The position numbers were made by a program, and so were the translations under genes. The notes below the pieces were generated by a model that did not search any database, was not told where the DNA came from, and was given only the letters and a program-made list of their open reading frames with translations. Positions 34,529 to 43,626 of a stretch of DNA of 64,000 bases are shown piece after piece. Position 1 is the stretch's first letter. The number at the start of each line of letters is the position of its first letter. Origin of the DNA: Amycolatopsis australiensis (GTDB lineage: Bacteria > Actinomycetota > Actinomycetes > Mycobacteriales > Pseudonocardiaceae); assembly GCF_900119165.1 (NCBI RefSeq), contig NZ_FPJG01000006.1:4526001-4590000 (forward strand). Reading direction: 5' to 3'.

Positions 34529-35302
34529 ATGAGTGAACTCGTGGACCGTACGATCGCCGTCCTCCGCGCCGAGCACGACCGGCTCGCCGGACTCGTGCGC
34601 ACCCGCACCGACGACCAGCTCGCCGCGACCGGCGGCGCCGCGGAGTGGACCGTGGCCCAGGTCCTTTCCCGCCTGGGCAGCGGCGCGGAGATCGGCCGCG
34701 CGCCCATCGCGCGGGCGCTCGGCGAAACCGTGCCGGCCGAAGACAACCCGACGATCTGGGCGCGCTGGGACGCGTCCGCGCCGCGCGTGCAGGCCGAGGG
34801 CTTCCTGGAGCACAACGGCCGCTGGCTGGAAACGGTCGAGGCGCTCACGTCCGAGCAGCGTTCGTCGCTCACCGTCGACCTCGGCTTCCTGCCGGAGCCG
34901 GTGCCGCTGCTGACCGCGCTGGGCATGCGGCTCAGCGAGGTGGCCAACCACTCGTGGGACGTGCGCGTGGCGTTCGACCCGGACGCCGGGGTGGACGCCG
35001 GCTCGGCGGCGGTGCTCGTGGAGCTGCTGACCGGGCCGCTGGGCTTCATGCTGGGCTTCCTCGCGAAGCCGGCGGAACTCGCGCAGCCGGTGTCCGTCGC
35101 CGTCCCGGGCGCGGGCCTGGTGATCGACGACGCCGTGACGGTGGTGCCACGGGTGGAGTCGCCGTCCGCGACGTTCACCGGGCCGGCGGAGGCGTTCGTC
35201 CGGCTGCTCAGCGGGCGGCTCAAGCCACCGTACGAGGGCGGCGTCACGGTCGAAGGTAGCGTCACGCTCGACGAGCTGCGCCGGGTGTTTCCCGGCTTCT
35301 GA
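34529..35302 (+). CDS. Maleylpyruvate isomerase-family mycothiol-dependent enzyme (DinB-like)
   Basis: A 257-residue protein of the actinobacterial MDMPI/DinB-2 superfamily: EHDRLAGLVRTRTDDQL, EWTVAQVL and GMRLSEVANHSWDVRVA are the family's metal-site blocks, followed by a C-terminal SCP-like domain. These proteins use mycothiol, the actinobacterial thiol. The first metal-ligand block, usually VLSHLGSGAEI or similar, reads VLSRLGSGAEI with Arg48 where a His is expected, so metal binding may be altered. The later His in NHSWDV is kept. Substrate unknown. Confidence 0.8.
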   Translation: MSELVDRTIAVLRAEHDRLAGLVRTRTDDQLAATGGAAEWTVAQVLSRLGSGAEIGRAPIARALGETVPAEDNPTIWARWDASAPRVQAEGFLEHNGRWLETVEALTSEQRSSLTVDLGFLPEPVPLLTALGMRLSEVANHSWDVRVAFDPDAGVDAGSAAVLVELLTGPLGFMLGFLAKPAELAQPVSVAVPGAGLVIDDAVTVVPRVESPSATFTGPAEAFVRLLSGRLKPPYEGGVTVEGSVTLDELRRVFPGF

Positions 35303-35415
35303 CCGGGTTCGGCCGTTCGGCCGTTCGGCGTAACCTCGCCCGACCGGGAACCGGCGGCTCGCCGCGCGCGTCAGCATGGGACGAACGAGACGGTGGGGAG
35401 AGGTGGCTGGCGACA

Positions 35416-38400
35416 GTGCCGGAGGGGAATCCGCTGGTCGCGGAGGCGAAGCAGGATCCGAACGGGCCGGGTCCGTTGACGGCGGGCAACGGGGACTACG
35501 GCTGGGCGGGCGGGATCGGGATCGCCGAGTCGTCGATGGACGCGTTCAACGGCATCAAGGACGGCGATTGGGTGTCCGGTGGGCTGGGGATGCTCAGCCT
35601 GGCGGGCGAGATCGCCGGGGCGGCGGTGGATCCGTTCGGGTACCTGATGTCGTCGGTGGCGTCGTTCTTGATGGAGCACGTGCAGCCGTTGAAGGACATG
35701 CTGGATTCGGTGGCGGGCAATCCGCCGGTGATCCAGTCGTACGCGGACACGTGGGGGAACGTGTCGAAGGCGTTGGCCGAGCGGAAGACGGATTTCGACA
35801 ACGCGGTGAAGAACGGCACCACCGGGTGGAGTGGTGAGGGCGCGGAGGCGTACCGGAAGTTCGCGGCGGAGCACAGTGAGGCGCTCTCGGGTGCGGCGAC
35901 GGTGGCGGGCGCGATCAGCACGGTGACGATGATCATGGGCCAGGTCGTGTCGTTCGTGCGCGAGACGGTGCGGCAGCTGATCGCGGACCTGGTGGGGAAG
36001 CTGATTTCGTGGGTGATGGAGGAGGTGTTTTCCCTCGGCTTCGGCACGCCGGTGGTGGTGGCCCAGGCGTCGGCGGCCATCGCCAAGTGGGGGAAGAAGA
36101 TCGGTGACCTGCTGAAGAAGCTGACGGACACGATCCGCAAGGTGTCGCCGCTGTTGTCGAAGCTGGTGGACGTCTTCGAGAAGATCGCGAAGGTGTTCGG
36201 CAAGGTGCTGGGCAAGGTCAGCGGGCTGGACGGGTTGCACGTGAAGGAGGGCGGGTTCGTCCGGAAGATCCCCAAGGGGGAGGGCGGCGGGGTGCACGCC
36301 CGCGCCCATGGCGGGGAGGGTGCAGGCGGGGAGCGTTCCCACGGCGGGGAGCCGGAGGACGGCTCGTCGGGGGCCCGGTCGAGCGATGGTGACGCGCCCG
36401 AAGGCGCACCCTCACGTGCCGCGGATGACGCGCCTTCCGGTGCCGGGGACAGTTCACCTTCCCACGCCGGGGAAGGTGCGCCCTCGCGCGCCGGAGAGAG
36501 CGCGCCGTCGCGTGCCGGGGACAGCAGTCCCGCCCGCAGCGGGGACGACACTCCCGCCCACGCCGGGGACGGTGCCCCTGCGCACACAGCGGACTCCAGC
36601 GGTTCCCACGCAACGAACAGCAGCCCGTCCCGCGCTGCCGACTCCGGTCCCTCGCACGTGGCTGAGTCCGGTCCTTCGCGTGCTGCGGACTCCGGTCCCT
36701 CGCACGTGGCTGAGTCCGGTCCTTCGCGCGCCGCGGACTCCAGTCCGTCGCACGTGGCTGAGTCCGGTCCTTCGCGCGCCGCGGACTCCAGTCCGTCGCC
36801 GACTCGCGCTGGCGACAGCGCACCCTCCCACGCGGCCGACAGTGCTCCCAGCCGCGCCGGGGACAGCGCGCCTTCGCGTGCCGCAGACAGCCCGGCTACT
36901 CGCGCCGGGGACGGCACACCCTCACACGCCACGGACAGCACGCCCACCCGCTCCGGCGATGGCGCGCCCGCCCATGCGGCCGACAGTGCGGCCGCCCGCG
37001 CCGGCGACAGCGTGCCTTCGCGCGTAGCGGAGTCCGGCCCCGCGCCCACCCGCGCCGGAGATTCCGGCCCGGGCCCGGGTGGTGGCTCGCCGGGGCATGG
37101 CGATGGTGGCGGTCCGGCGCACTCGGCACCGTCCGGGCGGGCCGATGCCCCCGGCCTTCACGCGGACGGCGAAACACCCAGCAGCGCCGCACCCCCGCGC
37201 ACCGACGGGGCCACCACCGCCAGCGGCACCGCCCCTGCCGCGCCACGGACCGGCGAGCCGGGCACGTTCCCGGCGCCGCGCGGCGCCGACGTCCCCCCGC
37301 AGGGCGGCGCCCCGATGATGGGCGGCGGCATGCCACCCGGCGGCACCCCCGCCGGCGGAGGCCTCGGCGGCGGCACCCCACGCACCGGCGGCGGCGCCAG
37401 CCGGACCGGCACGCCCGGCGCCCACGCACCGGACACTCCCGGCCGCCCCCGCACCCCCGACACACCCAGCCGCACCGGTGCGTCCGACGGGCGACCCCGC
37501 ACCGGCGGGCCGGAGACGCCGCGACCGCGCACGCCGGACGCCCCGGCTCCCGCCGCCCGCGGCGGCTACGGGCCGGCGGGCTCCACTCATGCTCCCGACA
37601 CCCGGCCCGGAGGCCACGGCCCCGGTACCCGGCCCGGCGGTCCCGGGCACACCGGGCCCGGCCGTCCCCACGGCACCGACAGCCCGCACGAAAGCGGCGT
37701 CCACAACAACGGCCCGCACGAAAGCGGGGCCCACAACAACGGCCCGCACAGCAACGGCCCGCACCGCAACACGCCCCGCGAAGACGCCGCGCACGAAAAC
37801 GGCCCGCGCAGCAACACACCCCGCGAAGACGCCGCGCACGAAAACGGCCCGCACAGCAACACACCCCGCGAAAACGCCCCGCACGAAAACGCGCCCCACG
37901 ACAACCCGTCCCACGAGCACACCCACCACGACCCCGAACCCCTGACCCCCGACGAAATCAACACCCGCCACGCCGAAAGCACCCCCTCCGGCAGCTCCTA
38001 CCACGCCGGCGACCCCGACATGGGCGACCTGCCCCACCGCGTCCACCCGGACCCCGACGGGCGCTACACCGTTGACGTCCACGTCACCCCCGATGGCCAC
38101 GCCCGCATCGGCGACCGCCTCTACACCCCCGAACAATTCGCCGACATCCTCCGCCGCAACGCCGACTACGACGGCCGGCCCATCCGGCTCATCGGCTGCG
38201 ACGCCGGTTCCAACGACTTCGCCCACCGGCTCTCCCGGGAGCTGAACACCGAAGTCATGGCCCCGACGAAGCCGGCGTGGACCGACTCGCACGGCCGGGT
38301 CTTCTCCTCCGACTACGAGATCGGCCCGGACGGCAAGATGCGCCCCCGCATCCCGCCCGACGGCGAATGGGCCGTGCACCGCCCGGACGGCAGCACCCAC

Positions 38401-40155
38401 GCCGCCGGTGAGCACGGCTTCGCTCCCGGGACCGATCACCACGACGTCGACGCCGGCAGTGCCCGGCACCGCGGTGACGACGACAACCCCCGGCAGCGCG
38501 ACGCCCCGCCGCCCGATGCCGATCCCGACAACCCGCGCCGGCGCCACGCTCCGCCGCCCGACGCCGATCCCGACGCCCAGCCGCGGGTGCCCAAAGACCG
38601 GAACCCGCTTTCGCAGCGGCAGGAACAGGAACTCACCGATCCGCAGCGGCAGCTGGAAACCCGCCGCAACCCGCAGCACGGCGCCGACTTCGCGCCCGCC
38701 GGCGGCGAGCACGTCCCGATGGGGCCCGGCAGCACGCACCCCGACGCGCCGCGCCCGCCGCACCCGCACGAGCGGTTCCCGACCGACCAGAAGCTGCTGC
38801 CCCACCGCTCTTACCAGGTCGTCGACAGCCAGGGACGCCCGCGCGGGACCTACCACACCGACGCGAGCGGCCGGGTCACCCACATCGACACGGCTCACCC
38901 GAACGTGCCGCCGCGGATCAAGGTCAAGGGGCAGCCCGGGTACCAGCCGAACCCCGCCTACCACCCCAACCCCGACGTCCTGCGGCCGCACGCGAACACG
39001 ACCTACCGGGTCGAGATCGACGGCCACCACCAGACCTTCCAGACCGACGCCGACGGCGTGCCGCACCCGTCGGTGCGGTTCCACCGGCCCGACTTCGAAG
39101 GCGACCCGGTCACCATCGACCGGACGCACCCGAGCGCGCCCCCGCCCGGCAAGTCGTTCGCCGAAGGCGGTCCCTACGAGCCGCACACCCGCTACGAGGT
39201 CACCGGCAAGGACGGTGTCCCGCGCGGCACCTTCTACACCGACGCGGAGGGGCACGTCCGCTGGGCCGACGTCGAGTCGGGCCGGATCGGCCGCACCAAC
39301 CCGGACTGGAAGGCGATCAACGACCCGCGGCTGGTGCCGCCCGGCGCCGAAGTCCGCGTGCGCCAGCGGATCGACCCGGGCGCCCCGGTGCCGGACGTCG
39401 AAAACCCGGAGCGGTTCCGCGGTGCCCGGCGCCACGACGTCAAGCTGGCCAAGGACGAGTCCTTCCTGGACTCCGTGCCGAAGAACGCGGACGGGCGGCC
39501 GAAGCTCGAGCCGAACTCCAAGTACGTCGTGGAAAGCGACTACGGCACGAAGAAGAAGGCCGATCCGCACGCCCGGTCGGTTTTCTGGACCGACGAGCAC
39601 GGCAACGTCGCGGTGGTCGAGACGTTCCGCCCGCACAACCCGGAGCTGAACAACCCGTCGCCGAACATGGTCTACCGCGTCGACGACGGCCGGTTCGAGT
39701 ACCAGACCGGGCCCGGCTCGCACGGCGACACCGACACGGTGCACGGCCGGTCGAACAACCCGGCGCTGGCCGACAGCGGCGAGCTGCCCCGGCGCGACCC
39801 GAAGGCGCAGGAGCTGTCCGGGCAGCAAGGGCCGGGCGGGGTCTACGACGGCGGGCACATCGCGGGCAACCAGTTCCGCGGCCCCGGCGAGCTGCTCAAC
39901 ATGCTCGCGCAGTGGCGTCCGCAGAACCAGGGCTGGAAGGTGGTCGGGCGCGGGGACAGCTGGCTCGGGTTCGAGATGGACCTGGCCGATCACCTGCGCA
40001 AGGGCGGCCGGATCGAAGGGATCGACGTGTTCCCGTTGCGCCACGACGGTGATCCGGTGCCGCACACGATCCAGGTACGCTGGGTCGAACTGGACGCGGC
40101 CGGCAGGCCCATCGTCCACCTGCGAAGCTTCGGCAACATCGTGCCGGCGACATGA
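35416..40155 (+). CDS. Polymorphic toxin with C-terminal DNA/RNA non-specific endonuclease
   Basis: A 1579-residue protein starting with GTG. The head (1-280) is helical with a WSGEGAEAYRKF block at Trp138 (WXG100-like), a hydrophobic stretch about 175-200 and several lysine-rich helices, as in actinobacterial toxins exported by type VII-like systems. Residues about 300-830 are disordered and low-complexity (Ser/Ala/Asp, then Gly/Pro, then His/Asn), including tandem repeats at 409-457. Residues about 855-1000 form a compact domain with LIGCDAGSNDF (Cys928). Four related beta repeats follow (YxV then rGTxxTDaxG). The C-terminus is an Endonuclea_NS_2-type nuclease: GVYDGGHIAGNQF with Asp1478 and His1481. 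Likely used against rival cells. Confidence 0.82.
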   Translation: MPEGNPLVAEAKQDPNGPGPLTAGNGDYGWAGGIGIAESSMDAFNGIKDGDWVSGGLGMLSLAGEIAGAAVDPFGYLMSSVASFLMEHVQPLKDMLDSVAGNPPVIQSYADTWGNVSKALAERKTDFDNAVKNGTTGWSGEGAEAYRKFAAEHSEALSGAATVAGAISTVTMIMGQVVSFVRETVRQLIADLVGKLISWVMEEVFSLGFGTPVVVAQASAAIAKWGKKIGDLLKKLTDTIRKVSPLLSKLVDVFEKIAKVFGKVLGKVSGLDGLHVKEGGFVRKIPKGEGGGVHARAHGGEGAGGERSHGGEPEDGSSGARSSDGDAPEGAPSRAADDAPSGAGDSSPSHAGEGAPSRAGESAPSRAGDSSPARSGDDTPAHAGDGAPAHTADSSGSHATNSSPSRAADSGPSHVAESGPSRAADSGPSHVAESGPSRAADSSPSHVAESGPSRAADSSPSPTRAGDSAPSHAADSAPSRAGDSAPSRAADSPATRAGDGTPSHATDSTPTRSGDGAPAHAADSAAARAGDSVPSRVAESGPAPTRAGDSGPGPGGGSPGHGDGGGPAHSAPSGRADAPGLHADGETPSSAAPPRTDGATTASGTAPAAPRTGEPGTFPAPRGADVPPQGGAPMMGGGMPPGGTPAGGGLGGGTPRTGGGASRTGTPGAHAPDTPGRPRTPDTPSRTGASDGRPRTGGPETPRPRTPDAPAPAARGGYGPAGSTHAPDTRPGGHGPGTRPGGPGHTGPGRPHGTDSPHESGVHNNGPHESGAHNNGPHSNGPHRNTPREDAAHENGPRSNTPREDAAHENGPHSNTPRENAPHENAPHDNPSHEHTHHDPEPLTPDEINTRHAESTPSGSSYHAGDPDMGDLPHRVHPDPDGRYTVDVHVTPDGHARIGDRLYTPEQFADILRRNADYDGRPIRLIGCDAGSNDFAHRLSRELNTEVMAPTKPAWTDSHGRVFSSDYEIGPDGKMRPRIPPDGEWAVHRPDGSTHAAGEHGFAPGTDHHDVDAGSARHRGDDDNPRQRDAPPPDADPDNPRRRHAPPPDADPDAQPRVPKDRNPLSQRQEQELTDPQRQLETRRNPQHGADFAPAGGEHVPMGPGSTHPDAPRPPHPHERFPTDQKLLPHRSYQVVDSQGRPRGTYHTDASGRVTHIDTAHPNVPPRIKVKGQPGYQPNPAYHPNPDVLRPHANTTYRVEIDGHHQTFQTDADGVPHPSVRFHRPDFEGDPVTIDRTHPSAPPPGKSFAEGGPYEPHTRYEVTGKDGVPRGTFYTDAEGHVRWADVESGRIGRTNPDWKAINDPRLVPPGAEVRVRQRIDPGAPVPDVENPERFRGARRHDVKLAKDESFLDSVPKNADGRPKLEPNSKYVVESDYGTKKKADPHARSVFWTDEHGNVAVVETFRPHNPELNNPSPNMVYRVDDGRFEYQTGPGSHGDTDTVHGRSNNPALADSGELPRRDPKAQELSGQQGPGGVYDGGHIAGNQFRGPGELLNMLAQWRPQNQGWKVVGRGDSWLGFEMDLADHLRKGGRIEGIDVFPLRHDGDPVPHTIQVRWVELDAAGRPIVHLRSFGNIVPAT
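36640..36800 (+). repeat. Tandem 48-bp repeats inside the toxin linker
   Basis: Three consecutive near-identical 48-bp units start at 36640, 36688 and 36736, and a partial fourth begins at 36784. They encode the 16-residue unit DSGPSHVAESGPSRAA with Gly/Ser exchange. Such units expand and contract by slippage, so copy number may vary between strains. They make a disordered linker between the secretion head and the toxin tail. Confidence 0.75.
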
Positions 40156-40194
40156 GGGAAACGGCCGTGATGACAAGGGAAAGGACCGGCAGGC

Positions 40195-41724
40195 ATGCCT
40201 CGTGACTCGTCGCAGTGGCGGGAGCGGTCGTACGAGATCGGGTCCGCGCTGGCCGACGCCGCGCCCGCGGGGTGGCGGCGGATCGACCTGCGCTGCCGGG
40301 TGAACGTCGACGTCCAGGACTACACGCTGACGGTCGTGTCGGAAGACGGCGACCAGCTCGCGATGCCGCTTCCGGAGGCGGTCGCGCCTGCCGTGCAGGC
40401 CATCCGCGAGGCCTACCACCAGCCGGACGACGGCACCTGGTTTTCGATGCGGTACCTGCTCGACCCGCCGGGCCGGTTCCACCTCGCCTTCAACCTGGAC
40501 TGGGATCCCGGGTGGGGGGCCGGGCTGGCCCCGGCGAGCTGGGCGCGCGACCTGAAGGTGTACCCGCGGCGCCCGGAGCACGTCCGGCCGTGGCTGCGGG
40601 CCAAGCTCGCCGAGGCCGGGGAGCCGGTCCCGGACGACGTGCCGTTCGCGCGGCCGGAGCCGCCGCTGGATCCGGAGGGCCAGAACTGGTACTGGCAGCA
40701 GATCGCCAACCTGGTCGTGCTGGCCGTGCCCGCCGACTGGCAGCAGGTGCTGCTCACCTACCGGGCGGCCGGCGACCACGCGGAGCTGCCGGTCATGATC
40801 CGCCGCGCCAGCGACGGCGGCCTCACGCTGTGGGAGCCCCCGGAGGAGGTCGCCGAGCTGCTGGCCGCGCTGCGGGCCGGCATGTACCGGCCGGGCCGCG
40901 GCACGTGGTTCCAGGTGGCCGCGCACATCGGGCTCGATTCGAGCGCGGAGTACCACTACACGTGGGACGACGAACCGGCCTGGGACGAGCCGCGGCCCGC
41001 GGCGGAGTTCCCCCGCGAGCTGGCCACGTTCCCGCGGGATCCGGAGCGCACGCCGGACTGGCTGGGCACGGCGGCGCCGGATCCCGCGGCCGCGACGGCG
41101 CAGGCGCTGCGCACGGCCGAAGACGCCGCGGCCGAGCTGGAGCTTTCGCCCGCCCGGTACCGCATCGGCGAGGCCGCCGACGGGGCGTGGTGCCTGGTGG
41201 AGGAGCAGGGCCGGTGGGCGGTCTTCCAGGCGGCCGCGGGGGACCGCCGGGACGAAGCCACGTTCGCCACGGCGGCCGAGGCGGTGCGGTACTTCGTCGG
41301 GCACCTGTACCTGAACCGCGCGGAATTCCGCGACGAGCTGCCGCCCGACGCCGGCCGCCCGACGGCGGACTGGCCCATCCAGCCGGTGGGCGGCGACGTC
41401 GGGCTCCAGATGTACGGCGGGAAACGGCTGGTCACCCTGCCGCCGGGCACGGAGATGGACCGCTACGGCGACCCGTCCGGCAACACGCTCTACGCGGCGC
41501 GCACGGAATGGCCGTACCGCTCCGAACCGGACGAGATCCGCGCGTTGCCGCTGCACGTCTACCGGCTGCGCCGCCCGGTCCGCGCGCTGACCGGCACCGC
41601 GATCGCGTGGTACGACCAGCCGGGCGGCGGAACGGTGTACGTCCTGGAGCGCCCGGTGGCGGACCTGCTGGCGGACGGGACGCTCGAAGAGCTCCCGCAG
41701 GCGACGACCCGGCCGCCGGCGTAG
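40195..41724 (+). CDS. Two YezG-like immunity-type domains fused to a TNT domain
   Basis: A 509-residue protein 39 bp after the nuclease toxin. Residues about 1-115 and 160-265 look like two divergent copies of a YezG/DUF600 immunity domain: each has a W-rich first half and a segment such as GTWFSMRYLLDPPGRFHLAF or RGTWFQVAAHIGLDSSAEYHY. YezG is the immunity protein of the Bacillus LXG toxin YeeF. Residues about 390-500 resemble TNT, the NAD glycohydrolase of Mycobacterium CpnT: MDRYGDPSGNTLY with Arg423, IRALPLHVYRLRRPV, and DQPGGGTVYVL. The Gln usually preceding the Tyr in the last block is Val481, so activity may be lost. The ATG at 40195 follows AAGGGAAAGGA. Confidence 0.7.
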   Translation: MPRDSSQWRERSYEIGSALADAAPAGWRRIDLRCRVNVDVQDYTLTVVSEDGDQLAMPLPEAVAPAVQAIREAYHQPDDGTWFSMRYLLDPPGRFHLAFNLDWDPGWGAGLAPASWARDLKVYPRRPEHVRPWLRAKLAEAGEPVPDDVPFARPEPPLDPEGQNWYWQQIANLVVLAVPADWQQVLLTYRAAGDHAELPVMIRRASDGGLTLWEPPEEVAELLAALRAGMYRPGRGTWFQVAAHIGLDSSAEYHYTWDDEPAWDEPRPAAEFPRELATFPRDPERTPDWLGTAAPDPAAATAQALRTAEDAAAELELSPARYRIGEAADGAWCLVEEQGRWAVFQAAAGDRRDEATFATAAEAVRYFVGHLYLNRAEFRDELPPDAGRPTADWPIQPVGGDVGLQMYGGKRLVTLPPGTEMDRYGDPSGNTLYAARTEWPYRSEPDEIRALPLHVYRLRRPVRALTGTAIAWYDQPGGGTVYVLERPVADLLADGTLEELPQATTRPPA

Positions 41725-41770
41725 CGCGGCGGATTTCCGGTAACGCCGGACGGGCGGATCGTCGGCGCTC

Positions 41771-41783
41771 TACGGTGTGCGCA
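41771..41783 (+). promoter_or_regulatory. Possible leaderless promoter -10 element
   Basis: TACGGT (41771-41776) fits the TANNNT form of a -10 element and lies six bases before the ATG at 41783, with no ribosome site between. Leaderless transcripts starting at the A of the ATG are common in actinobacteria. Confidence 0.35.
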
Positions 41784-42307
41784 TGTACGTGACGCCGCCG
41801 ACGCCGCCCGTCACGCGTCCTGGTGCGGCGCCGGTCTGGTGGCAGGTGTTCGGACCCGCGTTCGCCGCGCTGATCGGGCTGTTCATGCTGACCGTGCTCT
41901 ACCGGTTCGACGGCATGTCCGACATCCAGCGCGACCTCGGCCTGTCCAGCCAGGCCGTGCTGCTGTCCGGGCTGGTCGCCTACCTGGCCGGGGCGGCGCT
42001 CGCCGCGCCGGCCGGGCTGCTGCTCGGCGCCCGTTTCCCCACCGGGATGGCGATCCCCGCGATCGGCTTCCTGCTGCTGGGTGCCGTGCTCACCGCCTTC
42101 GCCGACGCGGGCGCCCTGCTGCTGGCCGGCCGCGCCCTGTCCGGGCTGGGCACGGGCGCCGCCGCCGGCGCGACGGTCGCCGTGATCCTCAGGCTGCGGG
42201 AACGGCGTGGCGTCATCGCCGGCGTGGCCGCCGCGCTCGCCGTGCTCGCCCTGGTGCTCGCACCGGTCATCGGCCGGGTGATCTCCGATGCGGCCGGGTT
42301 CCGGTGA
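41783..42307 (+). CDS. Small MFS-like membrane protein
   Basis: A 174-residue protein with about five hydrophobic segments (for example VFGPAFAALIGLFMLTVLY, VLLSGLVAYLAGAALAAPAG, IPAIGFLLLGAVLTAFAD, AVAALAVLALVLAPVIG-like). The GMSDIQRDLGLSS loop and a GRALSGLGTGAAAGATVAVIL helix recall the first half of a major facilitator. It is far shorter than a full transporter, so it may be a half-size or structural relative. The ATG at 41783 is preferred over the GTG at 41777 because of the likely leaderless promoter. It overlaps the next small gene by 4 bp. Confidence 0.7.
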   Translation: MYVTPPTPPVTRPGAAPVWWQVFGPAFAALIGLFMLTVLYRFDGMSDIQRDLGLSSQAVLLSGLVAYLAGAALAAPAGLLLGARFPTGMAIPAIGFLLLGAVLTAFADAGALLLAGRALSGLGTGAAAGATVAVILRLRERRGVIAGVAAALAVLALVLAPVIGRVISDAAGFR

Positions 42308-42468
42308 TCCAGCTGATCGCGATCCCGTTCCTGCTCCTCGCGCTCGTCGTCAGCGGTGTCATCGGCCTGGTCCGGCTCACCGCGGCCAAGCGCCCGGTGC
42401 CGCCCGTCCCGTACCCGCCGGCCGGTCCCGGGCCCACCGGCGACCCGTGGCGATCGGCAGGCGGCTGA
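42304..42468 (+). CDS. Tiny single-pass membrane protein
   Basis: A GTG at 42304 overlaps the previous stop (GTGA) and encodes 54 residues: one membrane segment (IQLIAIPFLLLALVVSGVIG) followed by a short basic and proline-rich tail (AKRPVPPVPYPPAGPGP). The overlap and the clear membrane helix argue it is a real coupled gene rather than a shadow frame. Function unknown; possibly a partner of the small MFS-like protein. Confidence 0.6.
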   Translation: MIQLIAIPFLLLALVVSGVIGLVRLTAAKRPVPPVPYPPAGPGPTGDPWRSAGG

Positions 42469-42471
42469 CCC

Positions 42472-43578
42472 TCACGCGAGCAGCGGGACGACGTCGCGGA
42501 TGATCCGCTCGGCGTCGTCGGGCAGCACCGCCGGGCGCAGCCGGGCACCCGCCAGCCCGTGCTCGTCGCGCCAGCGCGCCAGGACCTCGGCGAGCCGGAC
42601 CGGGGAGCCGGTGAAGACACCCGTGTCCGTCGTCCACCGCGCGCCGGCCGTGCGGTCCAGCTCGGCGTGCCGGTCGCGGGCGTGCTCGTCGGTGTCGCCC
42701 AGGATCACCGCGAGGTCGGCGTACACCTCGGTCGCGGTGGCGTCCGGGGTCAGCTTCTCGATCTCGCGGAACGCCGGCAGCACCACCGAAAGCGGCTGGT
42801 CGCCGGTCGGCGTGACGAACACCCGGTCGGCGACCGCGGCGGCGAGCCGGTAGGGCTCGACGGCGTGGTGGGCGAGCGCGGCCACCGGCGGCACGGAGAA
42901 CACCGGGACGTTCAGCGGCCCGGCGGCCGGTGCCGGCCCGGGCAGCGCCCCGACCCGGGACGGCTGCCAGAACGTGTCTCCCGAGCCGAGACCGTCGGCG
43001 GGGAACGTCGTCCAGAGATCACGCACGCTCCGGACGAAGGTTTCCGCGTCACGGAACAAGTCCCGCAGGCGGCGTGCGATCCGCGTCGGGACGTAGATGT
43101 CGTCCGGCCGCAATTCGGGCGTGGGTGTCCCGCCGACCGCCGTGGCGTCCCGCGCGTTCGCCGACACCTGGGGACGCCACACCACCCGGCCCGGCCCGAT
43201 CGCCGACAGTGAGGCGAGCTGGGTGGCGACGTGGAACGGGTTGGCGTGCGTGACGTTCCGCGTGACCACGACCTCCTCGACGTCGGAGGCCGACAGCAGG
43301 ACCGCCGCGGCCACCACCGGGTCCAACCGGCCGCGGACGCGGCTTTCCGCGTCTGCGGGGACGGCGCCGAACTGTTCGGTCTGGGCCGTCAAGCCGTCTT
43401 CGAGCGTGACGAAGCCGATGCCGCCGGCGGCGCTCGCCCGGCCCCAGTCGGCCCAGTACCGGCCGCTGAACAGGGTGGCGGGCTCGGTCACCGGCGACCG
43501 TCGCCAGGCCGCCGGATGCCACCCCGCTCCGTCGAGCGCGAGGCCGATGCGGAACGGGCGGGCCGGATTCGTCGTCAT
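42472..43578 (-). CDS. Luciferase-like flavin-dependent monooxygenase
   Basis: A 368-residue LLM-class protein. FRIGLALDGAGWHPAAWR at the N-terminus, GGIGFVTLEDGL, ASDVEEVVVTRNVTHANPFH and IGPGRVVWRPQVSANAR follow the order of the luciferase barrel, with a C-terminal RLAEVLARWRDEHGLAG helix. It resembles the NtaA/SnaA/DszA group that attacks sulfonates, aminopolycarboxylates or ketones with FMNH2. No flavin reductase is next to it. The gene ends four bases after the small membrane gene on the other strand. Confidence 0.85.
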   Translation of the reverse strand: MTTNPARPFRIGLALDGAGWHPAAWRRSPVTEPATLFSGRYWADWGRASAAGGIGFVTLEDGLTAQTEQFGAVPADAESRVRGRLDPVVAAAVLLSASDVEEVVVTRNVTHANPFHVATQLASLSAIGPGRVVWRPQVSANARDATAVGGTPTPELRPDDIYVPTRIARRLRDLFRDAETFVRSVRDLWTTFPADGLGSGDTFWQPSRVGALPGPAPAAGPLNVPVFSVPPVAALAHHAVEPYRLAAAVADRVFVTPTGDQPLSVVLPAFREIEKLTPDATATEVYADLAVILGDTDEHARDRHAELDRTAGARWTTDTGVFTGSPVRLAEVLARWRDEHGLAGARLRPAVLPDDAERIIRDVVPLLA

Positions 43579-43626
43579 GGGCCGATTACAGGACCTTCAC
43601 ACCAGTGTGAGGGTCAACCGTTCCCG

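Noticed and set aside
36640..36800. CRISPR-like array
   Set aside because: The units are contiguous with no spacers, and encode an in-frame repeated peptide.
36922..41556. 1544-residue open frame antisense to the toxin and TNT genes
   Set aside because: No family features; it mirrors the codon bias of two well-supported plus-strand genes.
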